Position numbers and translations under genes: made by a program. Below the pieces are notes generated by a model. That model worked only from the letters and a program-made list of their open reading frames with translations, had not been told where the DNA came from and searched no databases. A stretch of DNA of 64,000 nucleotides from Marinobacter subterrani (GTDB lineage Bacteria; Pseudomonadota; Gammaproteobacteria; Pseudomonadales; Oleiphilaceae): positions 434,001 through 498,000 of the forward strand of contig NZ_LFBU01000002.1 of NCBI RefSeq assembly GCF_001045555.1, written 5' to 3'. Positions 1 through 9,312 of this stretch are shown here, piece by piece (position 1 is the stretch's first letter; each line of letters opens with the position of its first letter).

Positions 1-693
1 GAGCATCCCCGCATGACTCTGAGCGAAGTGGCGGCGCGAACCGACATGGACCGGGCAAAGGCACGGCGTTTCCTGTTGACTCTGCATGCCCTGGGATTTG
101 TTAAGCGCAATGGCCGGCAGTTCGAGCTGACCCCGAGGGTATTGCAACTGGGTTATGCCTATCAGGCGTCGAACCAGTATCGGGCGGTGATTCAGCAATA
201 CCTGGAAGACATCACCGCTGAGCTTGGGGAGTCATCCTCGCTGGCGGTACTGGACGGTGACGACGTGGTCTACGTGGTGCGTTCCTCGGCGAGGCACCGG
301 TTAATGGCGATTACTCTGTCGGTAGGCACTCGCTTGCCAGCCGCTTATACCTCCATGGGGCGGGTGTTGCTGGCGCAGTTGTCGGAAGCGGAACGGGAGG
401 CCTTTCTGGCCAGGGTAACGCTTGAGGCGTATACGGCTTCCTCTGTAACCACTGTGGAGGCTCTGCGAGAAGAGATCCTCAAAGTCCGGACCCAGGGCTA
501 TGCCGTGGTCGATCAGGAACTGGATTCGGGTTTGCGTTCGGTGGCGGTGCCGGTATTTGCCGGTAGCGGTGAGTTGCTGGGCGCAATTAACATCAGCACC
601 AACGCGGCGCGGGTGGATATGGATAGGTTGATGGGGGTGTATTTGCCGCGTTTGCAGCAGGTGGCGGAGGCGGTGCATCGCACGACGCGATGA
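1..693 (+). CDS. IclR-family transcriptional regulator, 5' end cut by window
   Basis: This is a DNA-binding regulator of the IclR family. The reading frame is open to base 1 (Glu-His-Pro-Arg precede the first Met at base 13), so the N-terminus lies outside the window. A winged helix-turn-helix is visible in the first ~60 residues, and an IclR effector-binding domain with a C-terminal LGAINIS segment follows. Members such as PcaR, PobR and CatR often control protocatechuate or catechol genes, and the neighbours here are cat and ben genes, so control of aromatic catabolism is a reasonable inference. The gene converges on the minus-strand LysR gene that ends at 740. The exact target cannot be read from the sequence. 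Confidence 0.85.
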   Translation, partial: EHPRMTLSEVAARTDMDRAKARRFLLTLHALGFVKRNGRQFELTPRVLQLGYAYQASNQYRAVIQQYLEDITAELGESSSLAVLDGDDVVYVVRSSARHRLMAITLSVGTRLPAAYTSMGRVLLAQLSEAEREAFLARVTLEAYTASSVTTVEALREEILKVRTQGYAVVDQELDSGLRSVAVPVFAGSGELLGAINISTNAARVDMDRLMGVYLPRLQQVAEAVHRTTR

Positions 694-739
694 CCCTATC
701 GGATTAGAGTGGTCAGGTTCGTCGCCCAACACACTTCTG

Positions 740-1642
740 TCACGGATACCTTCCGGTCAACCGGTTCTGCACCAACTCATCCAGAATGGTGTTGGCCAGA
801 CGCATCACCGCATTGGGGTTTTCGCCTTTTCGCCGGGACGCAATCACCGGTGTGGTGATGTTGTCGTCTTCCAGTGGCATGTAATCAATCCCTTCCCGGT
901 GCAGCCGTCGAACCTGCTCGGGGACCAGGGTGAACCCCATGTCGGAGGCCACCAGAGACAGCGCGGTCTGCACATCATTCACTTGCTGGATCACATTGAC
1001 CCGTAACCCTCTGCGGTGAAACAGGCCCAGGGTGATGTCGGCAAAGTTCGGCCCCGGCCCGGACGGAAACGTGACCATGGGCCAGCCGGCCAGTTCCGTC
1101 ATGGACGGCGGGTGCCGGGTGAGTAGATGGCCGGCGGGCAAGGCGGCGATCAAGGGCTCGTCGAACAGCAGTTCCTGGTCCACGTCCGGATCGTCAATCC
1201 GCACCCTGCCGAAGCCGATGTCGATTTTGCCATTTTTCAGGGCGTCCACCTGTTCCCGGGTTTTCAGTTCATGGAGGATGATCTCCAGGTTCTTGTTGCG
1301 GCGCAGGCGCCGGACCATCAGCGGCAACTGGCCGTAGAATACAGACGGCACAAAGCCGATGGAGAAAACGGTTTTGCGATGCTGGGCAATCCGTCGGGTG
1401 TCCTCCACCGTGGCCTCGACTTTATGCAGTATCTGGCGCGCCTGCTCCAGGAAGTATTCGCCACCGGACGTCAGCTCCAGGCCCCGGGGTTTGCGAAGAA
1501 ACAGTGCGACGCCTACCTCTTCTTCAAGCTGTTTGATCTGTCGGGTCAGGGGTGGTTGCGCGATGAACAGCTTTTCCGCCGCCCGAGTCAGGTTAAGCTC
1601 TTCGGCCGCCGCCACGAAGTACCGCAGGTGTCTCAGCTCCAT
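740..1642 (-). CDS. LysR-family regulator, CatM/BenM/CatR type
   Basis: This 300-residue LysR-type regulator has an N-terminal winged HTH (about residues 1-60) and a C-terminal two-lobed effector domain (about 90-295). It is transcribed divergently from catB, the classic arrangement for muconate-responsive CatR, CatM and BenM. A GGAGG ribosome-binding site lies just upstream of the ATG at 1642. The same stretch contains ATAC-N7-GTAT (1645-1659), the BenM/CatM operator consensus. Inferred role: muconate-responsive (and possibly benzoate-responsive) activation of catBCA and perhaps benABCD. Family assignment is firm; the exact symbol (catR, catM or benM) is not decidable from sequence alone. 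Confidence 0.88.
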   Translation of the reverse strand: MELRHLRYFVAAAEELNLTRAAEKLFIAQPPLTRQIKQLEEEVGVALFLRKPRGLELTSGGEYFLEQARQILHKVEATVEDTRRIAQHRKTVFSIGFVPSVFYGQLPLMVRRLRRNKNLEIILHELKTREQVDALKNGKIDIGFGRVRIDDPDVDQELLFDEPLIAALPAGHLLTRHPPSMTELAGWPMVTFPSGPGPNFADITLGLFHRRGLRVNVIQQVNDVQTALSLVASDMGFTLVPEQVRRLHREGIDYMPLEDDNITTPVIASRRKGENPNAVMRLANTILDELVQNRLTGRYP

Positions 1643-1644
1643 CC

Positions 1645-1659
1645 ATACCTCCAGGGTAT
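1645..1659. promoter_or_regulatory. Candidate CatM/BenM operator (ATAC-N7-GTAT)
   Basis: The dyad ATAC-N7-GTAT lies in the divergent regulator/catB intergenic region and matches the published BenM/CatM binding consensus exactly. It overlaps the GGAGG ribosome-binding site of the LysR gene, so part of the match could be coincidental. If real, its position over the regulator's own translation-start region would fit autorepression. Confidence 0.4.
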
Positions 1660-1748
1660 CGGTTTGTACTTAATCAATATTGGTTCATGTCCGTGAAACT
1701 TCGTACTGTTCGAATTACAGGCATTTTAACTTGCGATTCGGAGAGCCC

Positions 1749-2870
1749 ATGTCCGCTACCATTCAGTCCATCGAAGCCATTTTGGTCGATATCCCGACCA
1801 TCCGGCCGCACAAACTATCGATGACAACCATGGGGGTTCAGACCATGGTGATTGTGCGGATAAAGGATTCCAGCGGCCTCGAAGGTCTGGGTGAAGCGAC
1901 CACCATCGGTGGCCTGGCCTATGGCCCGGAAAGCCCTGAAAGCGTGAAACTTACCATTGACACCTATTTCAGGCCGCAACTGATCGGGCAGCCTTCGGAT
2001 AACAGAAATACCTTAAGGGTAATGTTAAACCGCTCAACCCGTGGCAACAACCTCGCCAAGTCTGCGATTGAAACCGCGCTGCTGGATCTGCAGGGCAAGC
2101 GACTGAACTGCCCGGTGTCCGATTTGCTTGGCGGTGCCGTGCATTCGCACATACCGGTGCTCTGGACCCTGGCCAGTGGTGACACGGCAAAAGACATCGA
2201 AGAATCCCTCAGCCTGATCGAAACCGGGCGCCACTGTGATTTCAAACTCAAGATCGGCTCTCGCGCACTCATGGACGATGTCCGCAACGTAGCGGCCATC
2301 AAGGCTGCCGTCGGCGAAACCGCCAGTGTTCGTGTGGATGTGAACCAGGCGTGGGATGAGGCCACCGCCGCCAGGGGCATGGCGGAATTGCAGGCCGCCG
2401 GCATTGATCTGGTGGAGCAGCCCACACCGATGAAAGATTACGCCGCGCTGGTGCGCCTGTCGCAGAAGTTTTATCTGCCGATTCTGGCAGACGAGGCGGT
2501 GGCCGACGCCAGTGAACTGTACAGCCTGGCCGCCGCCGGTTTCTCCGGTGCGGTTGCCCTGAAGATTGCCAAGGCTGGAGGCCCTGCCCGGGCCCTGGAG
2601 CAGGCGGCCGTTGCCCAGGCGGCGGGTATAGGCCTGTACGGCGGCACCCTGCTGGAGGGCACGATCGGCACAGTGTCTGCTCTCCACGCCTGGTCCACCC
2701 TGGACACTCTGCGCTGGGGCACCGAGATGTTCGGCCCGCTGTTAATGAAAGACGACATCGTGATCAAGCCGCTGAATTTCCACGATAACGGCGTTGACCT
2801 TCCCGAAGGCCCCGGCCTGGGTATCGATATTGACGAAGACAAACTCGCTTTCTATCGCCGGAAGGCCTGA
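1749..2870 (+). CDS. catB: Muconate cycloisomerase
   Basis: CatB converts cis,cis-muconate to muconolactone in the catechol branch of the beta-ketoadipate pathway, in the cytoplasm. The 373-residue protein belongs to the enolase superfamily. The KxK motif (K166, K168) and the metal ligands D197, E223 and D248 are all visible, each one residue offset from the Pseudomonas putida enzyme numbering. The start at 1749 is chosen because a GGAG Shine-Dalgarno lies just upstream and it gives the normal family N-terminus; the frame is open 23 codons further upstream without family similarity. It is followed closely by catC and catA. Confidence 0.95.
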   Translation: MSATIQSIEAILVDIPTIRPHKLSMTTMGVQTMVIVRIKDSSGLEGLGEATTIGGLAYGPESPESVKLTIDTYFRPQLIGQPSDNRNTLRVMLNRSTRGNNLAKSAIETALLDLQGKRLNCPVSDLLGGAVHSHIPVLWTLASGDTAKDIEESLSLIETGRHCDFKLKIGSRALMDDVRNVAAIKAAVGETASVRVDVNQAWDEATAARGMAELQAAGIDLVEQPTPMKDYAALVRLSQKFYLPILADEAVADASELYSLAAAGFSGAVALKIAKAGGPARALEQAAVAQAAGIGLYGGTLLEGTIGTVSALHAWSTLDTLRWGTEMFGPLLMKDDIVIKPLNFHDNGVDLPEGPGLGIDIDEDKLAFYRRKA

Positions 2871-2905
2871 AGGCGCCGGCAAGATTCATAAACGGAGAGG
2901 CACAC

Positions 2906-3196
2906 ATGCTGTTCAAAGTCGAAATGACCGTGAGGATCCCCCACGACATGCCCGCTGAGGTAGTGGCGGATATCAAGGGCCGGGAGAAAGCCTACGCCCA
3001 GGACCTGCAACAACAGGGAAAATGGCGCCACCTGTGGCGGGTCGCCGGCAGCTACGCCAACGTCAGCATCTTTGACGTGAAGGACAACGCCGAACTGCAG
3101 GATCTGATCAGCAATCTGCCGCTGTTCCCCTACATGGATATCACTGTCGCGCCGCTGTGCCGGCACCCGTCCTCCATTCGTGAGGACGATCGATAA
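2906..3196 (+). CDS. catC: Muconolactone delta-isomerase
   Basis: CatC isomerises muconolactone to beta-ketoadipate enol-lactone. The 96-residue length matches the family exactly, and the start LFKVEMTVRIP is typical of the small ferredoxin-like-fold enzyme, which assembles as a decamer. A GGAGAGG ribosome-binding site precedes the ATG. It lies 35 bases after catB and about 100 bases before catA, giving the gene order catB-catC-catA, so all three are probably cotranscribed. Confidence 0.96.
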   Translation: MLFKVEMTVRIPHDMPAEVVADIKGREKAYAQDLQQQGKWRHLWRVAGSYANVSIFDVKDNAELQDLISNLPLFPYMDITVAPLCRHPSSIREDDR

Positions 3197-3292
3197 CACT
3201 GGGCTCGCCCTCGCAGGCGAATGACAAAAGCACGTTGTTGCCAACTGATGGATGTCTTGAGCAACAAAAACAAAAGACCGAGGAGACCAACA

Positions 3293-4234
3293 ATGACCGT
3301 TAAGACCATGCAAACCAATGATGTGAAAGAGCTGCTGGAAAAAGTGGCTGGCTTCGACCAGGCAGGCGGTAACGAACGCATGAAGAAGGTCGTGCATCGC
3401 GTCATGCACGATATTTTCCAGATTGTGGAAGATTTTGACGTCACGCCTGAAGAGTTCTGGAGCGCCGTTTATTACGTGGGCGAACTGGGCGCAAACGGTG
3501 AAGCTGCGCTGCTGGCCCCGGGTCTGGGGATGGACCGTTACCTGGACATCCGCCAGGATGCCGAAGACGAGCAGGCTGGCCTGACCGGTGGCACCCCGCG
3601 CACCATTGAAGGCCCGCTTTACGTTGCCGGTGCCCCGATGGCGGACGGTTTTGCCCGCATGGATGATGGCTCTGATAAAGACGCCGAAGTCATCCTGATC
3701 AAGGGTCGGATCACTGATGAAAACGGCGAGCCGCTGGCCAATGCCACTGTGGATATCTGGCACGCCGACAGCAAGGGTGCGTATTCCTACTTCGATCAGT
3801 CCCAGAGTGAGTACAACCTGCGCCGTCGCATCAAGACCGATGCCGAGGGCCGTTACGCCGCCCAGAGCATTATGCCCTCCGGTTATGGTTGCCCGGCCGA
3901 AGGTTCCACCCAGCAGTTGCTGAACCAACTGGGCCGCCACGGCCAGCGTCCGGCGCATATCCACTACTTTGTATCCAAGCCGGGTTACAAGCACCTGACC
4001 ACCCAGATAAACATCGCGGGTGACGAGTACACCTACAGTGACTTTGCCTTTGCCACCCGGGAAGAGCTGGTGGTGGAAGCCAGTCGTGTCGAGCACTCCG
4101 AGACTGCTGCACAGCATGGGGTGAACGGGCCGATTACCGAGGTTGAGTTCAACGTCGCCCTGGTCGCCACGGACAAGCCCGAACTCCAGCAACGCCATGC
4201 CCGTCAGCGCGCCCTGGAAACCGACGCGGCGTAA
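3293..4234 (+). CDS. catA: Catechol 1,2-dioxygenase
   Basis: This intradiol non-heme Fe(III) dioxygenase opens catechol to cis,cis-muconate. The 313-residue protein has an N-terminal helical dimerisation domain and a catalytic beta-sandwich. The iron ligands Y164, Y198, H222 and H224 can be placed, the last two in the AHIHYF segment. The start at 3293 has an AGGAG site 8 bases upstream; an in-frame extension to 3221 has no family similarity. Its substrate is supplied by the benABCD products encoded immediately downstream, and benA begins 32 bases after its stop. Confidence 0.96.
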   Translation: MTVKTMQTNDVKELLEKVAGFDQAGGNERMKKVVHRVMHDIFQIVEDFDVTPEEFWSAVYYVGELGANGEAALLAPGLGMDRYLDIRQDAEDEQAGLTGGTPRTIEGPLYVAGAPMADGFARMDDGSDKDAEVILIKGRITDENGEPLANATVDIWHADSKGAYSYFDQSQSEYNLRRRIKTDAEGRYAAQSIMPSGYGCPAEGSTQQLLNQLGRHGQRPAHIHYFVSKPGYKHLTTQINIAGDEYTYSDFAFATREELVVEASRVEHSETAAQHGVNGPITEVEFNVALVATDKPELQQRHARQRALETDAA

Positions 4235-4266
4235 GCGCGAGCCAACAACAAGAGGAGTGGGATGAC

Positions 4267-5658
4267 ATGAGCAACAAACTCGAACAACTCGCCGACAAGG
4301 TTCACAATGCGGTTGTCGCGGACCCGGACACCGGCCGCTACCAGTGCGACCGGGGTATTTTTACGGATCGTGAACTGTTTGATCTGGAGATGAAGTACAT
4401 CTTTGAAGGCAACTGGGTGTACCTGGCCCATGAAAGCCAGATCCCGGAGCCGGGTGATTACTTCACGGTGACCGTAGGTCGCCAGCCGGTGATCATCACC
4501 CGCACCAAGGATGGCGAGCTGAAGGCCATACTCAACACCTGTTCGCACCGGGGCGCCACCCTGTGCCGCAAAAAACGCGGCAACAAGACGTCTTTCACCT
4601 GCCCATTCCACGGCTGGACGTTCCGTAACGACGGCCAACTGCTGAAGGCGAAAGATCAGAAGAAGGGCGGCTACCCGGAGCAGTTCAACACCGACGGCTC
4701 CCACGACCTCAAGGAAATGGCGAAATTCGGCAACTACCGTGGCTTCCTGTTCGGCAGCCTCAGTGCCGATGTGGTCTCTCTCGAGGAGCATCTGGGTGAG
4801 ACCACCAAGATCATCGACAACATCGTGGATCAGTCCGAAGACGGTCTGGAAATCCTTCGTGGCAGCTCGACCTACACCTACGAGGGCAACTGGAAGCTGA
4901 CCGCCGAGAACGGCGCGGACGGTTACCATGTTGGCACCGTGCACTGGAACTACCTGTCTACGATGGGCCAGCGGAACTACGACAAGGGCGGTACCGAAGC
5001 GGTTGATGCCAAGAGCTGGTCCGCCGAAGGTGGCTTCTACTCCTTCGAGAATGGCCACATGATGTTGTGGACCCGCCTGCTGAACCCGGAAGTCCGGCCA
5101 ATCTTCAGCCAGTTGGAGCGTCTCAAGGAAACTTACGGCGAGGCCCGTGCCGATTCCATTGTCCGCACCACCAAGAATCTGTGCCTGTACCCGAATGTCT
5201 ATCTGATGGATCAGTTCTCCACCCAGATTCGCGTGACCCGGCCGATCGACGTTAATAAGACGGAAGTGACCATCTATGCCTTTGGTCCGAAGAACGAGCC
5301 TGCGGAGCTGCGTACCAAGCGCATTCGCCAGTACGAGGACTTTTTCAACGTAAGCGGCATGGGCACTCCGGATGACCTGGAAGAGTTCCGCGCCTGCCAG
5401 AGCGGCTATGAAGCCCGTGACATGCGCTGGAACGATATGAGCCGTGGCGCCGCACACTGGATTGACGGCCCGGACGAGCACGCCAACCAGATTGATATGA
5501 AGCCGATCATGAGTGGCGCACGACCAGACGACGAAGGTCTGTACGTGAATCATCACCAGCACTGGCAGGTTGAAATGACCCGCGCCATCGAGGCCGAGCG
5601 TGCCCGGTTCATTCCCCTCGCTTCAAGTTCAACAGCGTCAGAGGAGGCGTCGGCATGA
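4267..5658 (+). CDS. benA: Benzoate 1,2-dioxygenase, large (alpha) subunit
   Basis: BenA is the catalytic oxygenase subunit, hydroxylating benzoate to the cis-diol carboxylate using electrons from BenC. Visible in its 463 residues are the Rieske [2Fe-2S] ligands C92-x-H94 and C112-x2-H115, and the mononuclear iron histidines H221 and H226 in the [11 protein letters not shown] segment. An AGAGGAGTGGG ribosome-binding site precedes the start. The gene overlaps benB by four bases (ATGA), indicating translational coupling. Related toluate dioxygenases (XylX) are an alternative, but the chromosomal cat/ben context favours benzoate. Confidence 0.95.
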   Translation: MSNKLEQLADKVHNAVVADPDTGRYQCDRGIFTDRELFDLEMKYIFEGNWVYLAHESQIPEPGDYFTVTVGRQPVIITRTKDGELKAILNTCSHRGATLCRKKRGNKTSFTCPFHGWTFRNDGQLLKAKDQKKGGYPEQFNTDGSHDLKEMAKFGNYRGFLFGSLSADVVSLEEHLGETTKIIDNIVDQSEDGLEILRGSSTYTYEGNWKLTAENGADGYHVGTVHWNYLSTMGQRNYDKGGTEAVDAKSWSAEGGFYSFENGHMMLWTRLLNPEVRPIFSQLERLKETYGEARADSIVRTTKNLCLYPNVYLMDQFSTQIRVTRPIDVNKTEVTIYAFGPKNEPAELRTKRIRQYEDFFNVSGMGTPDDLEEFRACQSGYEARDMRWNDMSRGAAHWIDGPDEHANQIDMKPIMSGARPDDEGLYVNHHQHWQVEMTRAIEAERARFIPLASSSTASEEASA

Positions 5659-6146
5659 GCCTGAGCTATCACGACATTGAGCAGTTCATCATTCGCGAAG
5701 CCCGCTTCCTGGACGACCGCGAGTGGGACAAGTGGCTGGAATGCTACCACGAGGACGTCACCTACTGGATGCCGGCGTGGGACGACAATGATGAGCTGAC
5801 CGAGGATCCGCAAAGCGAGATCTCACTCATCTACTACTCGAATAAGGAAGGCCTGGAAGACAGGGTCTACCGGATCAAGACTGAAAGATCCGGGGCCAGC
5901 TCCATGCCGGAGCCACGCACCACGCATTTCACCAGCAACCTGGAGATCCTGTCCCAGAGTGACAGTGAGGTGAAGTTCCGGTTCAACTGGCTGACCAAGG
6001 CTTATCGCTACAAGAAATCGGCCGAATTCTTCGGAACCTCCTTCTACACCCTGGACATCACCGGCGAACAGCCGTTGATCCGGGAGAAGCGAATGGTTCT
6101 GAGCAACGATTGCATCAATCAGGTGCTGGACGTTTACCACCTGTAA
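5655..6146 (+). CDS. benB: Benzoate 1,2-dioxygenase, small (beta) subunit
   Basis: This is the non-catalytic beta subunit of the ring-hydroxylating dioxygenase, forming the alpha3-beta3 hexamer with BenA. The 163-residue length and the SnoaL/NTF2-like sequence, with the [17 protein letters not shown] segment near the N-terminus, are typical. It starts within the benA stop codon and is followed 20 bases later by benC, so the oxygenase and its reductase are made from one transcript. Confidence 0.95.
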   Translation: MSLSYHDIEQFIIREARFLDDREWDKWLECYHEDVTYWMPAWDDNDELTEDPQSEISLIYYSNKEGLEDRVYRIKTERSGASSMPEPRTTHFTSNLEILSQSDSEVKFRFNWLTKAYRYKKSAEFFGTSFYTLDITGEQPLIREKRMVLSNDCINQVLDVYHL

Positions 6147-6166
6147 TTGATGGGGAGAGCATCATC

Positions 6167-7195
6167 ATGAGTTACAAAATCGCGCTTAACTTTGAAGACG
6201 GCGTTACCCGTTTTGTGTCCTGCAACGAAGGCGAAACGGTTCTCGATGCCGCCTACCGTGCGCAGATCAATCTGCCCATGGACTGCTCCGATGGCGTCTG
6301 CGGCACCTGTAAAGGTGCCTGTCATCAGGGCCAGTTCGACATGGGTGAGGAATACATTGACGAAGCGCTGTCTGACGAGGAAGCCGAACAGGGCATGGTC
6401 CTGACCTGCCAGATGGTGCCCTCCAGCGATTGTGTGGTGGAAGTGCCCGTCGCTTCCACCATGTGCAAAACCGGCAACGCCAGAGTCACCGCTACCGTGG
6501 CCGAGGTGAATCTGATTTCGCCCACGTCCATCGAGCTGAAGATCACCGCGGACGACGATATTGCCTTTTTGCCAGGCCAGTATGTGAACATCCAGGTGCC
6601 GGGCACCGAAGAGACCCGCGCTTATTCGTTCAGCTCCAAACCCGGTAGCCGCGACCTGAGTTTCCTGATTCGCAATGTGCCGGGCGGTCTGATGAGTTCC
6701 TGGCTGGTGGGCAAGGCCCGCACCGGTGACAAGGTGACACTGACCGGCCCCATGGGCAGCTTCTATCTGCGCCCGATCGAGCGCCCGGTACTGATGCTGG
6801 CGGGCGGCACCGGGCTGGCACCGTTCCTTGCGAAGCTGGAGCATATGAAAGCCAATGGCTGCGACCTGCCGACGCACCTGGTGTACGGCGTCAGCAATGA
6901 CGACGACCTGGTGTGCCTCGACGTTCTGGATCGCTTTACCGAAGAGCTAGACAACTTCAGCTACGTCACCGTGGTATCGGGAGACGACAGCCGCCATCCG
7001 CGCAAGGGTTACGTCACCCAGCACATGGATGAAGCGCCCCTGAACGAAGGCGATGTGGACGTATACCTGTGTGGCCCCCCACCGATGGTGGATGCGGTAC
7101 TCGGATTTTTCCGCGAGCAGCGCATCAAACCGAACTCGTTCCACTATGAAAAGTTCGCAGCCAGCGCGCCGGCGGCCAGGGAGAAGGTTGCATGA
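6167..7195 (+). CDS. benC: Benzoate 1,2-dioxygenase electron-transfer reductase
   Basis: BenC passes electrons from NADH through FAD and a [2Fe-2S] centre to BenA. The 342-residue protein has a plant-type ferredoxin domain first (C40, C45, C48 and a fourth Cys in the LTCQMV segment near residue 82), then the FAD-binding RAYSFSS segment and the NAD-binding GGTGLAPF segment. The start at 6167 follows a GGGGAGAG site; upstream in-frame codons overlap benB and have no family match. It overlaps benD by four bases. Confidence 0.95.
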   Translation: MSYKIALNFEDGVTRFVSCNEGETVLDAAYRAQINLPMDCSDGVCGTCKGACHQGQFDMGEEYIDEALSDEEAEQGMVLTCQMVPSSDCVVEVPVASTMCKTGNARVTATVAEVNLISPTSIELKITADDDIAFLPGQYVNIQVPGTEETRAYSFSSKPGSRDLSFLIRNVPGGLMSSWLVGKARTGDKVTLTGPMGSFYLRPIERPVLMLAGGTGLAPFLAKLEHMKANGCDLPTHLVYGVSNDDDLVCLDVLDRFTEELDNFSYVTVVSGDDSRHPRKGYVTQHMDEAPLNEGDVDVYLCGPPPMVDAVLGFFREQRIKPNSFHYEKFAASAPAAREKVA

Positions 7196-7971
7196 AAGAC
7201 CGTTTCACCAACAAGGTCATGGTGATCACCGGGGCTGCCCAGGGTATCGGCAAACGCGTTGCCGGGCTGGCGGCCGCCGAAGGCGCCCGGCTGCTGTTGG
7301 TTGATATCGCCGACTATGTGCAGGGGGTCGCGGCCGAACTGCGAGACCAGGGCGCCGATGCGGTCGCGGTCCAGGCCAATCTGGAAACCTGGGCCGGCGC
7401 CGAAACCATTATGGCGGAAGCGCACGGGCAGTTTGGCCGCATCGACATTCTGATCAACAATGTCGGAGGTACCATTTGGGCACAGCCGTTCGAACACTAC
7501 ACGCCGGAGCAGATTGAGAAGGAAATCCAGCGGTCACTGTTCACCACCCTGTGGTGCTGTCGCGCGGTGTTGCCCTACATGCTGGAGCAGAAGGGCGGCG
7601 TGATTGTGAACGTCTCCTCCGTGGCAACGCGGGGCTTGATGCGAGTGCCCTATGGCGCGGCCAAGGGTGGTGTGAATGCCCTGACAGTGAACATGGCCTA
7701 TGAGTATGCGCCCCACAACATTCGGGTAAATGCCGCCGCGCCGGGCGGAACCGAAGCACCACCAAGGCTGACCCCGCGTAATGCCAAAGAGCAGAGCGAG
7801 CGGGAAAAGGCCTGGTACCAGACATTGATTGACCAGACCACTGCAAACAGCTTCATGCACCGTTATGGAACCCTGGACGAGCAGGCTGAACCGATCCTGT
7901 TCCTGGCATCCGATGCCGCCAGTTACATCACCGGTACGGTCATTCCCGTGGCGGGTGGTGATCTGGGGTAG
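7192..7971 (+). CDS. benD: Benzoate cis-diol (1,6-dihydroxycyclohexadiene-1-carboxylate) dehydrogenase
   Basis: This short-chain dehydrogenase oxidises and decarboxylates the BenABC product to catechol, the CatA substrate. In its 259 residues the glycine-rich NAD-binding TGAAQGIGKR motif, the NNVG motif and the catalytic YxxxK (YGAAK) are all visible. It is translationally coupled to benC through an ATGA overlap. Its position as fourth gene of benABCD makes the assignment secure even though SDR enzymes are otherwise hard to assign by sequence. Confidence 0.94.
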   Translation: MKDRFTNKVMVITGAAQGIGKRVAGLAAAEGARLLLVDIADYVQGVAAELRDQGADAVAVQANLETWAGAETIMAEAHGQFGRIDILINNVGGTIWAQPFEHYTPEQIEKEIQRSLFTTLWCCRAVLPYMLEQKGGVIVNVSSVATRGLMRVPYGAAKGGVNALTVNMAYEYAPHNIRVNAAAPGGTEAPPRLTPRNAKEQSEREKAWYQTLIDQTTANSFMHRYGTLDEQAEPILFLASDAASYITGTVIPVAGGDLG

Positions 7972-8014
7972 ATGTTATGGAGCGTTGACGCGACCCAAGG
8001 GTAGACTTCAGTCA

Positions 8015-8058
8015 TACCCCTTTCGGCTCCGGCACACCCGTGCACGGGGCCCTTTTTG
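8015..8058 (+). terminator. Weak candidate terminator between benD and benE
   Basis: A short GC stem (CCCG-TGCA-CGGG, 8037-8048) is followed a few bases later by a T-rich run (8053-8057 and beyond). It could reduce read-through from benABCD into benE, which has its own start 42 bases downstream. The stem is short, so confidence is low. Confidence 0.3.
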
Positions 8059-8099
8059 TTTTTCATTTTCGTAATTAAGACAACAACAAGGAAATCTCC

Positions 8100-9275
8100 A
8101 TGGCGTCGTTTTTGAAAGACCTTTCCCTGCCGGCCATCGTCGCCGGCTTTCTCGCGGTGCTGGTGTCCTATTCGGGGCCCTTGGCGATTTTCTTCCAGGC
8201 CGGTGCCAGCGCCGGAATTTCTCCGGAAATGATGACCTCCTGGGTCTGGGCCATTTCCATGGGTGCGGCGATTTCCGGCATTGTCCTGTCACTCTGGCTG
8301 AAGGCGCCGGTGGTGACCGCGTGGTCTGCACCCGGCACGGCGCTGCTGGTAGCGCTGTTTCCGGAATTGTCCCTGAATGAAGCCATTGGCGCCTACATCA
8401 CCGCTGCGATCATTATTTTTATCATTGGTGTCTCCGGTACCTTCGACACCTTTGTGCGGGCCGTTCCCAAGGGCGTTGCCGCTGGCATGATGGCGGGCAT
8501 CCTGTTCCAGTTTGGCGTGGGTGCGTTTACTGCCATTGAAACCACCCCGGCGCTGGCCATTGGTATGCTGGTGTCCTATGTGGTGTTTCGTCGTCTGTTT
8601 CCCAAATACACCCTGGTATTGTTGCTGATTGCGGGCGTAATGCTGGCGATTTTCCTGGAAGGCGCTTCACTGTCCGGTGTGCGTTGGAGCATCGCGGTTC
8701 CGCAGTTCATCATGCCGGAATGGAACCTCGGGTCCACCCTGAGCCTGGCCATTCCCCTGGTGCTGGTCAGTCTGACCGGGCAGTTCCTCCCTGGCATGGC
8801 AATTCTGCAAGGCGCCGGCTACAAGGTGAAGGCCAAGCCGGTGATTGCGGTGTCGAGCCTGGTATCACTACCCATGGCACTGTTTGGCGGGATAACAACG
8901 GTGGTGGCGGCGATCACGGCGGCGATCTGCACCGGCAAGGATGCCCACGAGGATCCCGCCAGGCGCTACGTGGCCGGGGTGTTCAACGGGGTTTTCTACC
9001 TGGTGGGTGGCCTGTTCGCCGGCACCATTGTGGCGCTGTTCACGTCACTCCCGGCGGCATTTGTGGCAGTTCTGGCGGGGCTTGCCCTGCTCGGGGCGAT
9101 TGCCAGCAACCTGTTTGCGGCGCTGGAAGATGCCAGCCACCGGGAGGCCTCCCTGATAACGTTTATCGTAACTGCCTCGGGGCTGTCACTGTTTGGCTTG
9201 TCGTCGGCGTTCTGGGGCGTGGTTATCGGTTACGGCTGTTATCTGCTTTTGAACAGCAAAAAAGGGGTCAGATGA
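8100..9275 (+). CDS. benE: Benzoate/H+ symporter
   Basis: This 391-residue inner-membrane protein of the BenE family is almost entirely hydrophobic, with roughly eleven to twelve predicted transmembrane segments. BenE proteins import benzoate with protons. Its position downstream of benABCD supports that substrate. The 128-base gap before it suggests partly independent expression. Its stop codon falls inside a 29-base palindrome (9264-9292) that probably also ends transcription of the convergent gene. Confidence 0.9.
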   Translation: MASFLKDLSLPAIVAGFLAVLVSYSGPLAIFFQAGASAGISPEMMTSWVWAISMGAAISGIVLSLWLKAPVVTAWSAPGTALLVALFPELSLNEAIGAYITAAIIIFIIGVSGTFDTFVRAVPKGVAAGMMAGILFQFGVGAFTAIETTPALAIGMLVSYVVFRRLFPKYTLVLLLIAGVMLAIFLEGASLSGVRWSIAVPQFIMPEWNLGSTLSLAIPLVLVSLTGQFLPGMAILQGAGYKVKAKPVIAVSSLVSLPMALFGGITTVVAAITAAICTGKDAHEDPARRYVAGVFNGVFYLVGGLFAGTIVALFTSLPAAFVAVLAGLALLGAIASNLFAALEDASHREASLITFIVTASGLSLFGLSSAFWGVVIGYGCYLLLNSKKGVR

Positions 9276-9292
9276 ACGTTTCATCTGACCCC
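9264..9292 (-). terminator. 29-base palindrome at benE 3' end; terminator for the convergent PfpI gene
   Basis: Two perfect 13-base arms (GGGGTCAGATGAA and its complement) flank a 3-base loop. Read on the minus strand, the hairpin is followed by six T residues, a good intrinsic terminator for the gene ending at 9313. The left arm encodes the last benE codons and includes its TGA stop. The GGGGTCAGA core resembles the heads of REP-like palindromes in proteobacteria, but only this copy was noticed here. Confidence 0.6.
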
Positions 9293-9312
9293 AATTTCAG
9301 CCCACCGCAGGC

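Noticed and set aside
2852..4198. A 448-codon minus-strand ORF opposite catC and catA
   Set aside because: It is antisense to two well-defined enzymes whose catalytic residues are all present; the long frame is a by-product of GC-rich codon use.
4204..5562. A 452-codon minus-strand ORF opposite benA
   Set aside because: benA has intact Rieske and iron motifs and coupled neighbours; the antisense translation has no family features.
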